Under the pieces are notes generated by a model. That model saw only the letters and a program-made list of their open reading frames with translations, did not search any database and was not told the DNA's origin. Source: Deltaproteobacteria bacterium (lineage in GTDB: Bacteria; Desulfobacterota; Deferrimicrobia; Deferrimicrobiales; Deferrimicrobiaceae). From it: DNA of 32,691 nucleotides. Below, piece after piece: positions 7,074-15,051 of the stretch; position 1 is the stretch's first letter; each line of letters begins with the position of its first letter. The position numbers were made by a program, and so were the translations under genes. The DNA lies in NCBI GenBank assembly GCA_021824125.1, contig JAKALO010000012.1:1-32691 (forward strand), given 5' to 3'.

Positions 7074-8057
7074 ATGACAAAATGGTTCCAGGATAACTCG
7101 CTATCCATAGGTCATACGCCTCTGGTGAAGCTGAACCGGATCGTCGACGGCGACGGTGCGACCGTTCTGGGGAAGGTGGAGGGGCGCAACCCGTCTTATT
7201 CCGTGAAGTGCCGGATCGGCGCCTCCATGATCTGGGACGCGGAGAAGAAAGGGCTCCTGGGCCCCGGCAAGATCATCGTCGAGCCGACTTCCGGGAACAC
7301 CGGGATCGCGCTGGCTTTCGTCGCCGCCGCGCGGGGGTACGGGATCATCCTGACGATGCCGGAGACGATGAGCGTCGAGCGCCGCATGGTCCTCAAGGCG
7401 TTCGGGGCGAAACTCGTCCTGACCGAGGGGGCGAAGGGGATGAAAGGGACGATCGACAAGGCGGAGGAGATCGTGGCGTCCGACCCGGGGAAATATTTCA
7501 TGCCCCAGCAGTTCAAGAACCCGGCGAATCCGAAGATCCACGAGGAGACCACTGGTCCGGAAATATGGGAGGGCACGGGCGGACAGGTAGATGTCGTCGT
7601 ATCGGGCGTCGGCACGGGCGGTACGATCACGGGGGTTTCACGCTATTTGAAAAACACGAAGGGTAAGAAGATCGTCTCCGTGGCGGTCGAGCCGTCGCAC
7701 AGCCCGGTGATCACGCAGAAACTGAGGGGCGAGCCGCTCAAGCCCGGGCCGCACAAGATCCAGGGAATCGGCGCGGGGTTCATCCCCGACGTGCTGGACC
7801 TCTCTTTGGTCGACCGCGTCGAGCAGGTGACGAACGAAGAGGCGATCGACTACGCGCGGCGCCTGGCACGGGAGGAAGGGCTTCTCTCCGGAATCTCCGC
7901 CGGGGCGGCTGCGGCCGTCGCGGCCCGGCTGGCGAAGCTCCCCGAATTCACGGGTAAGACGATCGTGGCGATCCTTCCCGACGCCGGGGAGCGGTACATG
8001 ACGACCGCGTTGTTCGAAGGGTGGTTCGACCAGGAAACGGCTACGGACACGATTTAA
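7074..8057 (+). CDS. cysK: Cysteine synthase A (O-acetylserine sulfhydrylase)
   Basis: A 327-residue PLP enzyme that makes L-cysteine from O-acetylserine and sulfide in the cytoplasm. The Schiff-base lysine is Lys45 in [20 protein letters not shown], very close to the enterobacterial CysK sequence. The substrate loop TSGNTG is at 72-77, and the phosphate-binding loop GTGGT at 179-183. The C-terminus [10 protein letters not shown] is typical of CysK. Length matches the family. It has its own promoter with perfect -35. Its stop is two bases from the stop of the convergent ubiE gene. No serine acetyltransferase (cysE) is in the window. Confidence 0.96.
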   Translation: MTKWFQDNSLSIGHTPLVKLNRIVDGDGATVLGKVEGRNPSYSVKCRIGASMIWDAEKKGLLGPGKIIVEPTSGNTGIALAFVAAARGYGIILTMPETMSVERRMVLKAFGAKLVLTEGAKGMKGTIDKAEEIVASDPGKYFMPQQFKNPANPKIHEETTGPEIWEGTGGQVDVVVSGVGTGGTITGVSRYLKNTKGKKIVSVAVEPSHSPVITQKLRGEPLKPGPHKIQGIGAGFIPDVLDLSLVDRVEQVTNEEAIDYARRLAREEGLLSGISAGAAAAVAARLAKLPEFTGKTIVAILPDAGERYMTTALFEGWFDQETATDTI

Positions 8058-8059
8058 AC

Positions 8060-8770
8060 TTACGTCCGCACGCCGACATAGAGGGTGACGATCCCGAACG
8101 TGAGTGGCCGGACCTCGACCGCGCCGCAGCCCGCCGCCCTCATCATCTCCGCGAACACGGGCGGATCCGGGAACGCCTGTACCGACTCGGGAAGGTAGAC
8201 GTAGGCGCTTCGTTTCGAGAGCAGGCCGCCGATCCGCGGGAGCACCTTCGTGAAGTAGAAGCGGTACAGGGCTGCGAAGACAGTGCCCTCCGGCTTCGAA
8301 AACTCCAGCACGACGACCTGCCCGCCCTGCCTTACGACCCTGCACATCTCCATGAGGCCCCGCTCCCGGTCCGCCACGTTCCGTATCCCGAAGGCGACGG
8401 AAGCGGAGTCGAAGGCCTCGTCGCGGAACGGGAGCGACTCGCATGGGGCCCGCACGAAAGCCATCCTGTCCGGTTTCCCGGGGCGCCCCGCCTTTTCACG
8501 GCCGATCAGCATCATCTCCAGGGAGATGTCGGCTCCCGCGACGTACGCACCGTCCCCTTTCTGTCTCCGGATCTCCAGCGCCACGTCGGCGGTCCCCGTC
8601 GCCACGTCGAGATGCCGTCCGCCCCTGGCCGGCCGGATACGGGAAACGGCCTCCCGTCGCCAGGTCCTGTCCCGCCCGAGGGAGAGGAGACGGTTCAGGA
8701 AATCGTATCTCGGCGCGATCGCGGAGAACATCTCGCCGATCCTTCGGTTCCGTTCGTCCATCCGGTGCAC
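8060..8770 (-). CDS. ubiE: Demethylmenaquinone methyltransferase
   Basis: A 236-residue class I SAM methyltransferase of the UbiE/MenG family, catalysing the last step of menaquinone synthesis (and of ubiquinone synthesis in species that make it). Visible family blocks are MFSAIAPRYDFLNRLLSLG near the N-terminus, the SAM loop LDVATGTADVA, VAFGIRNVADRERGLMEM, VVVLEFSKPEG and RSAYVYLPESVQAFPDP. The encoded start is GTG at 8770 (MHRMDERN); an ATG at 8761 would shorten it by three residues and is equally possible. In an anaerobic organism menaquinone is the expected substrate. The gene converges on cysK with only two bases between stops. Confidence 0.94.
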   Translation of the reverse strand: MHRMDERNRRIGEMFSAIAPRYDFLNRLLSLGRDRTWRREAVSRIRPARGGRHLDVATGTADVALEIRRQKGDGAYVAGADISLEMMLIGREKAGRPGKPDRMAFVRAPCESLPFRDEAFDSASVAFGIRNVADRERGLMEMCRVVRQGGQVVVLEFSKPEGTVFAALYRFYFTKVLPRIGGLLSKRSAYVYLPESVQAFPDPPVFAEMMRAAGCGAVEVRPLTFGIVTLYVGVRT

Positions 8771-8804
8771 GTCACGCCCCGCCGGGAAGATTTTCAGGTG
8801 GACC

Positions 8805-8813
8805 AGTATACCA
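8805..8813 (-). promoter_or_regulatory. Extended -10 promoter of ubiE
   Basis: On the minus strand the sequence TGGTATACT forms an extended -10 element (TG-n-TATACT). No good -35 is present 17 bases upstream, which fits an extended -10 promoter. The transcript would start about 27 bases before the GTG at 8770. Confidence 0.45.
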
Positions 8814-8839
8814 GCCTCCTTCCGGGAAAAAATAAAAGA

Positions 8840-8867
8840 GGAACCAATCGACCAATTCCGGGTTTAA
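8840..8867 (+). promoter_or_regulatory. ECF-type promoter of the FecR/DUF6600 gene
   Basis: GGAAC (8840-8844), a 13-base gap and CCGGGTTTAA (8858-8867) repeat exactly the layout at 4882-4909. A start point near 8875 would leave a leader of about 85 bases before the ATG at 8962. This makes an initiation codon at 8875 unlikely. Confidence 0.6.
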
Positions 8868-8961
8868 ATACGACATGGGACCGATGCACGAAGGTGAATT
8901 TATCTCCCTGTCCCGCCGTCCAAGGGACATGGGATATCATGGTAGAGGGGGTCGATCCGGG

Positions 8962-10671
8962 ATGAAGCGCATATCCGCATTTTCCGTGTTCGTGGCTGCA
9001 TTGGTCGTCCTGTCGGTCGCAGCGCTTTCGGGGCCGGTCCTGGCGGAGGAAAAAGATAACGGGGACGAGGGGTTTCCCGCGTACTCAGTGGCGCGCCTGA
9101 AAGTATTCGAGGGGACGGCCTGGGTGCGCATGCCGGATTCGGGCGAGTGGGAGGAATTCGCCACGAACAGCCCGGTCCCCGAGAGGTCCCGAGTCAACAT
9201 ACCCGAAGGATCCGAGGCCGAGCTCCAGTTCCACGGAGGCCAGTTCGTCCTTCTGACCGGCGGGACCGAAATCGACGTCCGCAGGTTCGACGATCAGGTT
9301 TCGGCATTCCGTCTCCGCTCGGGCGAAATCCGGTTCGACCTTCCCCCGGAGGATTTTTCGCCGGTGAGGGTGGCGATCCCCGGTGACGGAAAAACGAGTT
9401 TCCCCGTACCGGGCCGGTACTGGCTGTTCGTGCAGGAGGACGGGCAGACCCGGCTGGTGGTGCGTTCCGGCGAGGCCGCCGTCAAGGTCGAACGGGGTGA
9501 TTTCCGGGTCAAGGCCGGCGAGGCCGCGATGATCGGCCAGGAGGTCCGGATCACCGCCTACGGAGGCGGCGATGAGGATAATTACGCCTCTCCTCCTCCC
9601 CTGTCCGAGGAGGAGAGGAGGGTGGACGCCCCCCCCGCCACGGTGCGGGAGCTTCGGGACTACGGCGAATGGGTGAACACGACGGACTACGGCTACGCCT
9701 GGCGCCCCCGCGTCGTCGTCGGCTGGACACCTTACTATTACGGGCGATGGGCATGGGTGTCTCCCTTCGGGTGGACGTGGGTGTCGTATGAACCGTGGGG
9801 CTGGTACCCGTACCACTACGGATGGTGGGTGACCGACCCGGTATTCGGTTGGGTCTGGTCCCCTTACCGTTCGTTCGCCTCCGTGAGCATCACCTTCGGT
9901 TTCGGGAACTTTCGCCATTATCACAGGGGAACCCATTTCTACCCGGGGAACGTGCGCTTCGTGAGGGAAGGCGGAAACGTGCGATGGATTCCGCTGCGGC
10001 CCGGGGAGCGGTTCACGCGGTCCGGCTTCACCCGGTCCGACCCGCGGCTTGCCCGCTGGGAGAGGCCGCTGGAGCGGAATGCGGTTTTCGTGAGGGGTGT
10101 CGATAACCGGGGGAAGAGGGAGTGGCGCGACTGGTCGGCAGTTCGCAAGGACAGGCGCGACGTGGTGGTAAGAGCTCGCGGGGAACGCGTGGGACAGCCG
10201 CCGCCGCGCCCGGTCGCTCGTCCGCGCGACGGGGATTCCGCCGTCAAGCGGCGCCCGGAACGCGTACGCCCCGAAAAGCAGATACACGTGGAGCCGCGGC
10301 CCCGCCCGGACCGCGACAAGGTGGTGCGTCCCCCGGAAGGAAGGAGCACGCCTGAGAAACGGCGTCCGGATCCGGCGCCTGCCGTTCGACCCGAAAGGGA
10401 TCGTTCCCGGCGTTCCGGGCCGGAGTCCAGTATTCGCGAGGAGAAGGTAGCGCCGCCGCCACGTCCCGAGCGCGTGGAGAGGGCCACGCCGCCGCCTCCG
10501 CGGGTTTCTACACCGCCTCCCCGGGTTTCCACGCCGCCTCCCCGGGCGCAGGAACGACGTGAAGTGCCGGGAGGTCGCGTCCCTTCCCCGGATGTGGGTT
10601 CCGGCAAGGACGGGAGAGGTCGAGACAATCCGGGTGAACGTGGAGATAGGGGCGTGGGGAACCGAAGATAA
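8962..10671 (+). CDS. Exported FecR-domain/DUF6600 protein with Pro/Arg-rich tail
   Basis: A 569-residue secreted protein. The signal peptide is MKRISAFSVFVAALVVLSVA, followed by GPVLAEE at the likely cleavage site. A FecR-like beta domain spans about residues 45-200 (ARLKVFEGTAWVRM, RVNIPEGSEAELQF, FRLRSGEIRFDL, VRSGEAAVKVERG). A DUF6600-type aromatic region covers about 235-330 with repeated GW, W-P and YHYGWW patterns (YYYGRWAWVSPFGWTWV). The last 180 residues are very rich in Pro and Arg and end in RVSTPPP repeats. The role is unknown; such proteins are common, often multicopy, in Deltaproteobacteria and Acidobacteria. The ATG at 8962 was chosen because it starts a clean signal peptide and follows a purine-rich GAGGGGG. 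The ECF-type promoter upstream suggests envelope-stress control. Confidence 0.87.
   Translation: MKRISAFSVFVAALVVLSVAALSGPVLAEEKDNGDEGFPAYSVARLKVFEGTAWVRMPDSGEWEEFATNSPVPERSRVNIPEGSEAELQFHGGQFVLLTGGTEIDVRRFDDQVSAFRLRSGEIRFDLPPEDFSPVRVAIPGDGKTSFPVPGRYWLFVQEDGQTRLVVRSGEAAVKVERGDFRVKAGEAAMIGQEVRITAYGGGDEDNYASPPPLSEEERRVDAPPATVRELRDYGEWVNTTDYGYAWRPRVVVGWTPYYYGRWAWVSPFGWTWVSYEPWGWYPYHYGWWVTDPVFGWVWSPYRSFASVSITFGFGNFRHYHRGTHFYPGNVRFVREGGNVRWIPLRPGERFTRSGFTRSDPRLARWERPLERNAVFVRGVDNRGKREWRDWSAVRKDRRDVVVRARGERVGQPPPRPVARPRDGDSAVKRRPERVRPEKQIHVEPRPRPDRDKVVRPPEGRSTPEKRRPDPAPAVRPERDRSRRSGPESSIREEKVAPPPRPERVERATPPPPRVSTPPPRVSTPPPRAQERREVPGGRVPSPDVGSGKDGRGRDNPGERGDRGVGNRR
10492..10546 (+). repeat. 21-bp tandem repeat encoding RVSTPPP
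   Basis: About 2.6 copies of a 21-base unit beginning ccgcctcc are found at 10492-10512, 10513-10533 and a partial copy from 10534. The copies differ at a few bases and encode PPPRVST repeated in the low-complexity tail of the DUF6600 protein. Confidence 0.8.
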
Positions 10672-10840
10672 GACCACTGGGTTATTTGGCGCAACAGGGT
10701 TATTCCACCTTAGGCGAATATATCGGCATAACCAGGAAAACAATTGATTTGATTGGTTAAATAAACAGTAATGGATATTGTTTGATTTATGGCATTATAT
10801 TTGCTGTGACCTCCTGGTAAGAAAATGCGGAGGTCGCACG
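10672..10840. other. AT-rich intergenic region before the thioredoxin gene
   Basis: A 169-base gap with much lower GC than its neighbours. It holds a direct repeat GGGTTATT (10679-10686 and 10697-10704), and GGTTAT/ATAACC arms (10698-10703 and 10728-10733) that could form a weak hairpin. A promoter for the downstream gene must lie here, but no pair of -35 and -10 elements is convincing. Confidence 0.4.
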
Positions 10841-11353
10841 ATGCAATTAACCGGTATCCGAAAGTCCCTCGTCGGGTTTTTCCTCGTGGTCTTTGTCCTC
10901 CTGGCGGCTCCCGCGGTCGCGGTGACGCTGCACCCGGGGGACGAGGCGCCCAACTTCTCCCTGAAGGACATCGACGGGAACAAGGTTTCCCTCGGTCAGT
11001 TCCGGGGAAAAACGGTGGTGATCGCGTTCTGGTCCACCTGGTGCTCGCGTTGCGAGGAGGAACTGACGTTCCTGAAGGATAGCTTCGGCAAGCGGAACGA
11101 CGTGGTCGTCCTGCTTGTCAACCAGGATTCCGAAAAATCGGTGTCGCTCCTCCGGGTGCGCACGGTGAAGGAGAAGCTGGGGATCACCTTCCCCATCCTC
11201 ATGGATGAAGGCCTGGCGCTCTGGGATGGTTTCGGGATCAACGCCCTCCCGACCTCCGTCGTCATCGGCAAGAACGGGGTGGTCAAGATGGTGGAGTCGA
11301 ACTTCTACTGGGCCTCGCCCGAGAAACTGATAGAAGCCGTCGAGCAGGGCTGA
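10841..11353 (+). CDS. TlpA/ResA-like thiol-disulfide oxidoreductase, exported
   Basis: A 170-residue thioredoxin-fold protein. The N-terminus is a signal peptide or anchor (LVGFFLVVFVLLAAPAVAV, about residues 10-28). The AhpC/TSA-type start HPGDEAPNFSLKDIDG leads into the redox site WSTWCSRCEEE with Cys68 and Cys71, and the cis-proline lies in ALPTSVVI (Pro137). Relatives reduce or isomerise periplasmic disulfides, for example in cytochrome c maturation; the target here is unknown. The ATG at 10841 follows a clear GGAGGT ribosome binding site. An in-frame upstream start at 10778 lacks one and would place extra residues before the signal peptide. The gene ends 13 bases before the convergent nucleotidyltransferase gene. 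Confidence 0.9.
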   Translation: MQLTGIRKSLVGFFLVVFVLLAAPAVAVTLHPGDEAPNFSLKDIDGNKVSLGQFRGKTVVIAFWSTWCSRCEEELTFLKDSFGKRNDVVVLLVNQDSEKSVSLLRVRTVKEKLGITFPILMDEGLALWDGFGINALPTSVVIGKNGVVKMVESNFYWASPEKLIEAVEQG

Positions 11354-11366
11354 AAACGGCCCCGGA

Positions 11367-12785
11367 TTACCGTTTCGGCCGGGTTTCGCGAGAATCCCTA
11401 TAAAGCGACAGCGCCAGGGTTTTTGCCTCTTCCCGCCGCCCGATCCTGCCCGTCAAGGTGGCCTCCCGGATCTCTTCCAGGATCGACCGCACCCGCGGCC
11501 CGGCCGGGATCCCCGCGTCGAGGAGGTCCTGCCCGGTCAGGAGCGGGGGCTTCCTTACGGCTATCGCGAGCGACGCACGGAAATCCGATTCCTTTCCGCC
11601 CTCCGTCTTTCGGACCGCCTCGTGAAGGGCGAGCAGCGGCCCCGGGTTTTTCCACCTTCCGATGAGGGATTCGATGCGGGCGTGCGGATTCCTCGACAGT
11701 CCTGCGTGGGCGAGCCGGTTCCGGTCCGAAAGGAGCCTCATGACGGTCCGTACCTGGGGAAAGTGGAGGCGTCGCGCGGCGGCTTCCGTCAGGGGGAGAC
11801 GGAATATATTCCGTTCGTCCCCCGTTTTTCCTTCGCATTCGGCCTTCGAAGCGTCCACGAGCAGATTGGCGAAAAGCAGGGCAGGGGGGAGGGGCCGGCC
11901 CATCGATTTCTCGAGAAACCGGTACCGTCTCTTCATCCGCTCCGGGAAATCCGCGTTACGCGTGGCGGGCCCGGGAAGGAGAGCCTGGAGGATGCCCGCG
12001 CGGGAAAGGTCCTCAACCGTTCCCGCCGGGTTTGCCGAAAGGGATCGGAGCAGCTCGACGGCGACGCGTTCCCCGGAGGCGGATGAGAGCAGTGCCGGGG
12101 CTGTCCGGAGGATGGCTTTCCATGTCCCCTTCTCGATGGATCCTCCCCGCCGCTCGTTTTTCTGCCGGATGGCTCGCAGGATCCGCAGCGGGTCTTCGCG
12201 GAAACGCTCCTCCGGCTTCCCGACTCCACGGATGAGGTTCCGCCCGAGGTCGTCGATGCCGCCGAAAAAGTCGACGGCCGAGCCGTCCAGGCTGGTTCCC
12301 TCCCGATGGAAGGCGAAAAGGAGGCTGTTGATCGTGAAGTCGCGCCTGGCGACGTCTTTCCGTGCGTCCACGTCCCTTGTCCGGGTGGTGGAATCCCGGC
12401 GCCCGGTCCCCGTGGATCGCTCCGTGCGGGCCGGCGACACGTCGATCTCCTCGTCCGCCCAGGTCGCGCGTACCTTGTAGACGGTGAACGCTTTCCCGAC
12501 CGGAAGGACGCGGCTAATGCCCAGCCGCTTCGCCGGGAGGGACCCCAACAGGTTTCCCAGGTTTTCGAACCCGATTCCGGCGACCATAATGTCCATGTCA
12601 TTCCCCGTTTTCCCCTCGACCAGGTCGCGCACGAATCCGCCCACGAGGTAGGATCTACCCCCGGCGTCTTCGACGGTCCGGCAGAACGACTCCAGGAAAC
12701 GCCACAGCGGCTTTCGCCCGCGCAGGGCCCGCAGGACCCTGGAGGAAACCCGCCGTGGAACGGGTTTTGGAGACTGCGTGCCCAT
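11367..12785 (-). CDS. CCA tRNA nucleotidyltransferase/poly(A) polymerase family protein
   Basis: A 472-residue class II nucleotidyltransferase of the Pol beta superfamily. The head domain has SYLVGGFVRDLVEG (45-58), the metal-binding pair in NDMDIMV (Asp63 and Asp65), a third candidate acid in DEEIDVSPAR (Asp115), and RRDFTINSLLF (147-157). EDPLRILRAIR follows. The C-terminal half is helical and ends with a CCA-enzyme-like DLLDAGIPAGPRVRSILEEI. It may add or repair the tRNA CCA end or polyadenylate RNA; sequence alone does not separate the two. The tRNA-Thr in this window already encodes its CCA. The ATG touches the stop of the upstream APS-kinase-like gene (TGAATG), indicating coupling. Confidence 0.88.
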   Translation of the reverse strand: MGTQSPKPVPRRVSSRVLRALRGRKPLWRFLESFCRTVEDAGGRSYLVGGFVRDLVEGKTGNDMDIMVAGIGFENLGNLLGSLPAKRLGISRVLPVGKAFTVYKVRATWADEEIDVSPARTERSTGTGRRDSTTRTRDVDARKDVARRDFTINSLLFAFHREGTSLDGSAVDFFGGIDDLGRNLIRGVGKPEERFREDPLRILRAIRQKNERRGGSIEKGTWKAILRTAPALLSSASGERVAVELLRSLSANPAGTVEDLSRAGILQALLPGPATRNADFPERMKRRYRFLEKSMGRPLPPALLFANLLVDASKAECEGKTGDERNIFRLPLTEAAARRLHFPQVRTVMRLLSDRNRLAHAGLSRNPHARIESLIGRWKNPGPLLALHEAVRKTEGGKESDFRASLAIAVRKPPLLTGQDLLDAGIPAGPRVRSILEEIREATLTGRIGRREEAKTLALSLYRDSRETRPKR

Positions 12786-13331
12786 TCAGGCCGTCAGGTA
12801 CCCCTTTTCCAGAAGTGCCGCAACGACACGCCGCGCGGCATCCGCAGGCGTTTCCCGGTCCCCGTTCACGACCAGGTCCGGCGCCTCCGGCGGCTCGTAG
12901 GCGGCATCGATGCCGGGGACGTTGCGGGCGGAACCGTCGCGGCTCCTGCGGTAGATGCCCTTGGGGTCCCTGGTTTCGCAAACCGCAAGGGGGCAAGCCA
13001 CGTACACTTCGATGAACCGGGGGATTTGCCGCTTCGCCCTGTCCCGCCAGGCGCGGCGGTTGGCCGTGGCGTCGAAGATCACGGACACGCCGTGCCGGAC
13101 GAGCAGCTGTCCTATGTGGGCCATCGCCCCGTAGAAGACCTCCCGTTCACGCTCGTCGTAGCGAGGGTCGGGAGTGAGGATCAGGCGCAGGGCGTCGGAT
13201 TCAAGGACGGATAAGTTCACCCCTCGCCCCGAGAGCTCGGCTTCGAGCGCCGCGGCCAGGGTCGACTTCCCGGAGGCCGGGAGACCCGTGATCCACACGG
13301 CGAATCCCTGTCGCGCCTTGTTTTCAGGCAC
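12786..13331 (-). CDS. Adenylylsulfate-kinase-like P-loop kinase
   Basis: A 181-residue P-loop kinase of the APS kinase (CysC) type. The Walker A motif is GLPASGKST (16-24). The family block RDPKGIYRRSRDG followed by GIDAAYEPPEAPDLVV matches APS kinases. The usual DGDxxR motif is replaced by ESDALR, a variant I associate with CysC-like proteins outside sulfate assimilation operons. No ATP sulfurylase or PAPS-using gene is nearby, so the substrate may not be APS. The GTG start overlaps the stop of the upstream APH-fold kinase by eight bases, and its stop abuts the start of the nucleotidyltransferase gene. All three are therefore one tightly coupled operon. Confidence 0.82.
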   Translation of the reverse strand: MPENKARQGFAVWITGLPASGKSTLAAALEAELSGRGVNLSVLESDALRLILTPDPRYDEREREVFYGAMAHIGQLLVRHGVSVIFDATANRRAWRDRAKRQIPRFIEVYVACPLAVCETRDPKGIYRRSRDGSARNVPGIDAAYEPPEAPDLVVNGDRETPADAARRVVAALLEKGYLTA

Positions 13332-14412
13332 CGCAGTAGTCGTTTACCAGACCCGGGTCGAAGGCCTGCGAGTCGAGTACCGCATGCAGAAACGCGAAGA
13401 GTTTCCGCCGGACGTCGTCGGCAAGCGTCGGGTACCAGAGGGGGTTTGCCATGACCAGTCCGCGGAAGGCGTAGAAGGGCGCCGCCACCTCGAGGATCTC
13501 CGTGTCCCCGCTTTTTTCCATGTACCGGTCCCAGAACCGGCGGAACAGGGTTTCGAAGCCCCCCGCGAGACGGCCGTCGCGCTGCAGCGAGGAGAAGAGG
13601 TAGTTCCCGGTGATGGATGTGACGTCGTCCGCGGGGTCGCCCCACTCGCCGCGGGAGCGGTCGATCACGCTGAAGTCGGTCCCTTCCCGGAACAGGATGT
13701 TGTATGGGTGGAAATCCCCGTGGACCCGTCGCAGCCGGTGGGTGCGCTCCTTCAGGCGCCATCGCCAGGCGACGCAGCGGTGTTCGATCGCCTCCAGGAT
13801 CTCCTTGGTTATGAAACCGCACCGGGGCGGATAGCTGTCGGCGAGGCCCATGATGCATTCCCCGTGGCCCAGCAATTCGCGGATCCGCCGCGCGTAGAGG
13901 CCGGGGTCGGTTCCGCGCTGGCGGTGGATGTCGGCCAGGTAGTCGCAGAGTGCGTCGGCGCGCGCCAGGTCGAGGTCGGAGAGCGACCCGCCCGCCTGAA
14001 GGCGGGAGAGATCGTGGATGTACCCTTTCCCTTCCACGAACTCGGCAAGGAGGAAGAACTCCTCGAGTTTCCCGACGGAGAGGAGCCCGCCTTCCTTCAC
14101 GAAGCCCCCGACGTCGATCGACCGGGCGTGGCGGGGGAGACGGTTGAAGGTATCGTGATCCCAGAGCAGCATCTGGGCACGGTCCGACATGTGTTCGTGC
14201 CCGAAGGGGCCGGGCGAGAGGGTCTCGACGACGACCTTCCGGAGCCGCCCCCCCGCCTCGCAATCCACCAGGACGGGCATGCCGTAGCCGTACCCCTTCA
14301 AGGCGCAGTCCCGGACCTTTTCCCCGAGGATGGAAAGGCGCAGGACGCGCACTGGCGCCCCAAGGACGGTCGAGAGGTAAGGTTCGAGGTTCTCCCGGGA
14401 AAGTTCCGGCAT
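13324..14412 (-). CDS. APH-fold phosphotransferase (aminoglycoside kinase-like)
   Basis: A 362-residue kinase-fold protein. The catalytic motif VHGDFHPYNILF has Asp233 and Asn238, and the metal-binding motif VIDRSRGEWGDPADDV has Asp251. Both match the APH/choline kinase family. The N-terminal lobe is divergent. The substrate is unknown; there is no reason to call it a resistance gene. The start at 14412 is supported by an excellent ribosome binding site (AAAGGAGG) on the minus strand; longer in-frame starts lack one. A related architecture fuses a COG2187-type APH domain to a P-loop kinase domain, and here the same two activities appear as adjacent overlapping genes. Confidence 0.83.
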   Translation of the reverse strand: MPELSRENLEPYLSTVLGAPVRVLRLSILGEKVRDCALKGYGYGMPVLVDCEAGGRLRKVVVETLSPGPFGHEHMSDRAQMLLWDHDTFNRLPRHARSIDVGGFVKEGGLLSVGKLEEFFLLAEFVEGKGYIHDLSRLQAGGSLSDLDLARADALCDYLADIHRQRGTDPGLYARRIRELLGHGECIMGLADSYPPRCGFITKEILEAIEHRCVAWRWRLKERTHRLRRVHGDFHPYNILFREGTDFSVIDRSRGEWGDPADDVTSITGNYLFSSLQRDGRLAGGFETLFRRFWDRYMEKSGDTEILEVAAPFYAFRGLVMANPLWYPTLADDVRRKLFAFLHAVLDSQAFDPGLVNDYCGA

Positions 14413-14579
14413 GCCCCCTCCTTTCGTTCTCATTTTACACCTCGGCGAAATGCCGGTTAGTGGTTGGATTGAGAGCCCGATGAGGATATGCTGATATATT
14501 AAAAATTCATTCCTGTTGACGAAGGACACGAGCGTTTCGACGTGGTCAGGCGCTTGTGAAGACAAAGGGGGATCATTCG
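14413..14579. other. Divergent intergenic region, APH-like gene and OB-fold gene
   Basis: A 167-base region between two divergent genes, AT-rich around 14490-14515. It must hold both promoters, but no pair of elements fits well. A TTGACG (14517-14522) on the plus strand is the best -35 candidate, and its matching -10 is poor. Confidence 0.35.
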
Positions 14580-15038
14580 ATGAGGAGATTTTCGGGATTC
14601 CTGGCCTTGGTTCTGGCGACGGCGTTCGTTTTTGCCGGCGTGGAGGCGCTCGCTTTCGGAAACATGTCCAAAACGAAAGGCGGCGACGGCGGAAAGGCGG
14701 CGTCTTTCGACAAAACGCCTGTCGAAAAGGCCAAGGGGCCGGATTCCTACACCGTGGCCGAGATATACAAGAAAAGCGCGGAACTGGACAAGAAGAGCGT
14801 CGCCGTCCGGGGCAGGGTGACCAAGGTGTCGGCCGGCATTATGGGGAAGAACTGGGTCCACCTGCAGGACGGCAGCGGGGACCCTTCGAGCGGGACGCAC
14901 GACCTGGTGGCGACCTCCCAGGACCTGCCCTCCGTCGGGAACGTGGTGACGGCCCGCGGCACCCTGTACAAAGACAAGGATTTCGGTTCGGGATACGCGT
15001 ACAAGGCGATCGTGGAGGAGGCGACCTTAAAGCCCTGA
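14580..15038 (+). CDS. Exported OB-fold protein (NrfJ-like)
   Basis: A 152-residue protein with a signal peptide (MRRFSGFLALVLATAFVFAG, then VEALAFG). The mature C-terminal part is an OB-fold of the tRNA-anti/NrfJ-like type: SVAVRGRVTKVSAGIMGKNW, VHLQDGSGD, HDLVATSQD, VGNVVTARGTLYKDKDFG. Such periplasmic OB-fold proteins occur in Deltaproteobacteria, sometimes near multihaem cytochrome genes; none is seen here. A ribosome binding site AAAGGGGGA precedes the ATG at 14580, which also begins the signal peptide. An in-frame ATG at 14556 would add eight residues before it. The ligand is unknown. Confidence 0.8.
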   Translation: MRRFSGFLALVLATAFVFAGVEALAFGNMSKTKGGDGGKAASFDKTPVEKAKGPDSYTVAEIYKKSAELDKKSVAVRGRVTKVSAGIMGKNWVHLQDGSGDPSSGTHDLVATSQDLPSVGNVVTARGTLYKDKDFGSGYAYKAIVEEATLKP

Positions 15039-15051
15039 CGGTTATCGCGGC

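Noticed and set aside
6937-7080. N-terminal extension of the LOG gene to 7080
   Set aside because: The frame is open, but it would cover the cysK -35, -10 and ribosome binding site, and the extra residues do not match the family.
9085-10743. 552-codon minus-strand frame opposite the FecR/DUF6600 gene
   Set aside because: The plus strand has a signal peptide, a known domain order and a promoter. The antisense translation has none of these.
13324-14412. Aminoglycoside resistance gene
   Set aside because: The APH-fold motifs are present, but the family is broad, the N-lobe is divergent and the gene sits in a chromosomal operon with no resistance context.
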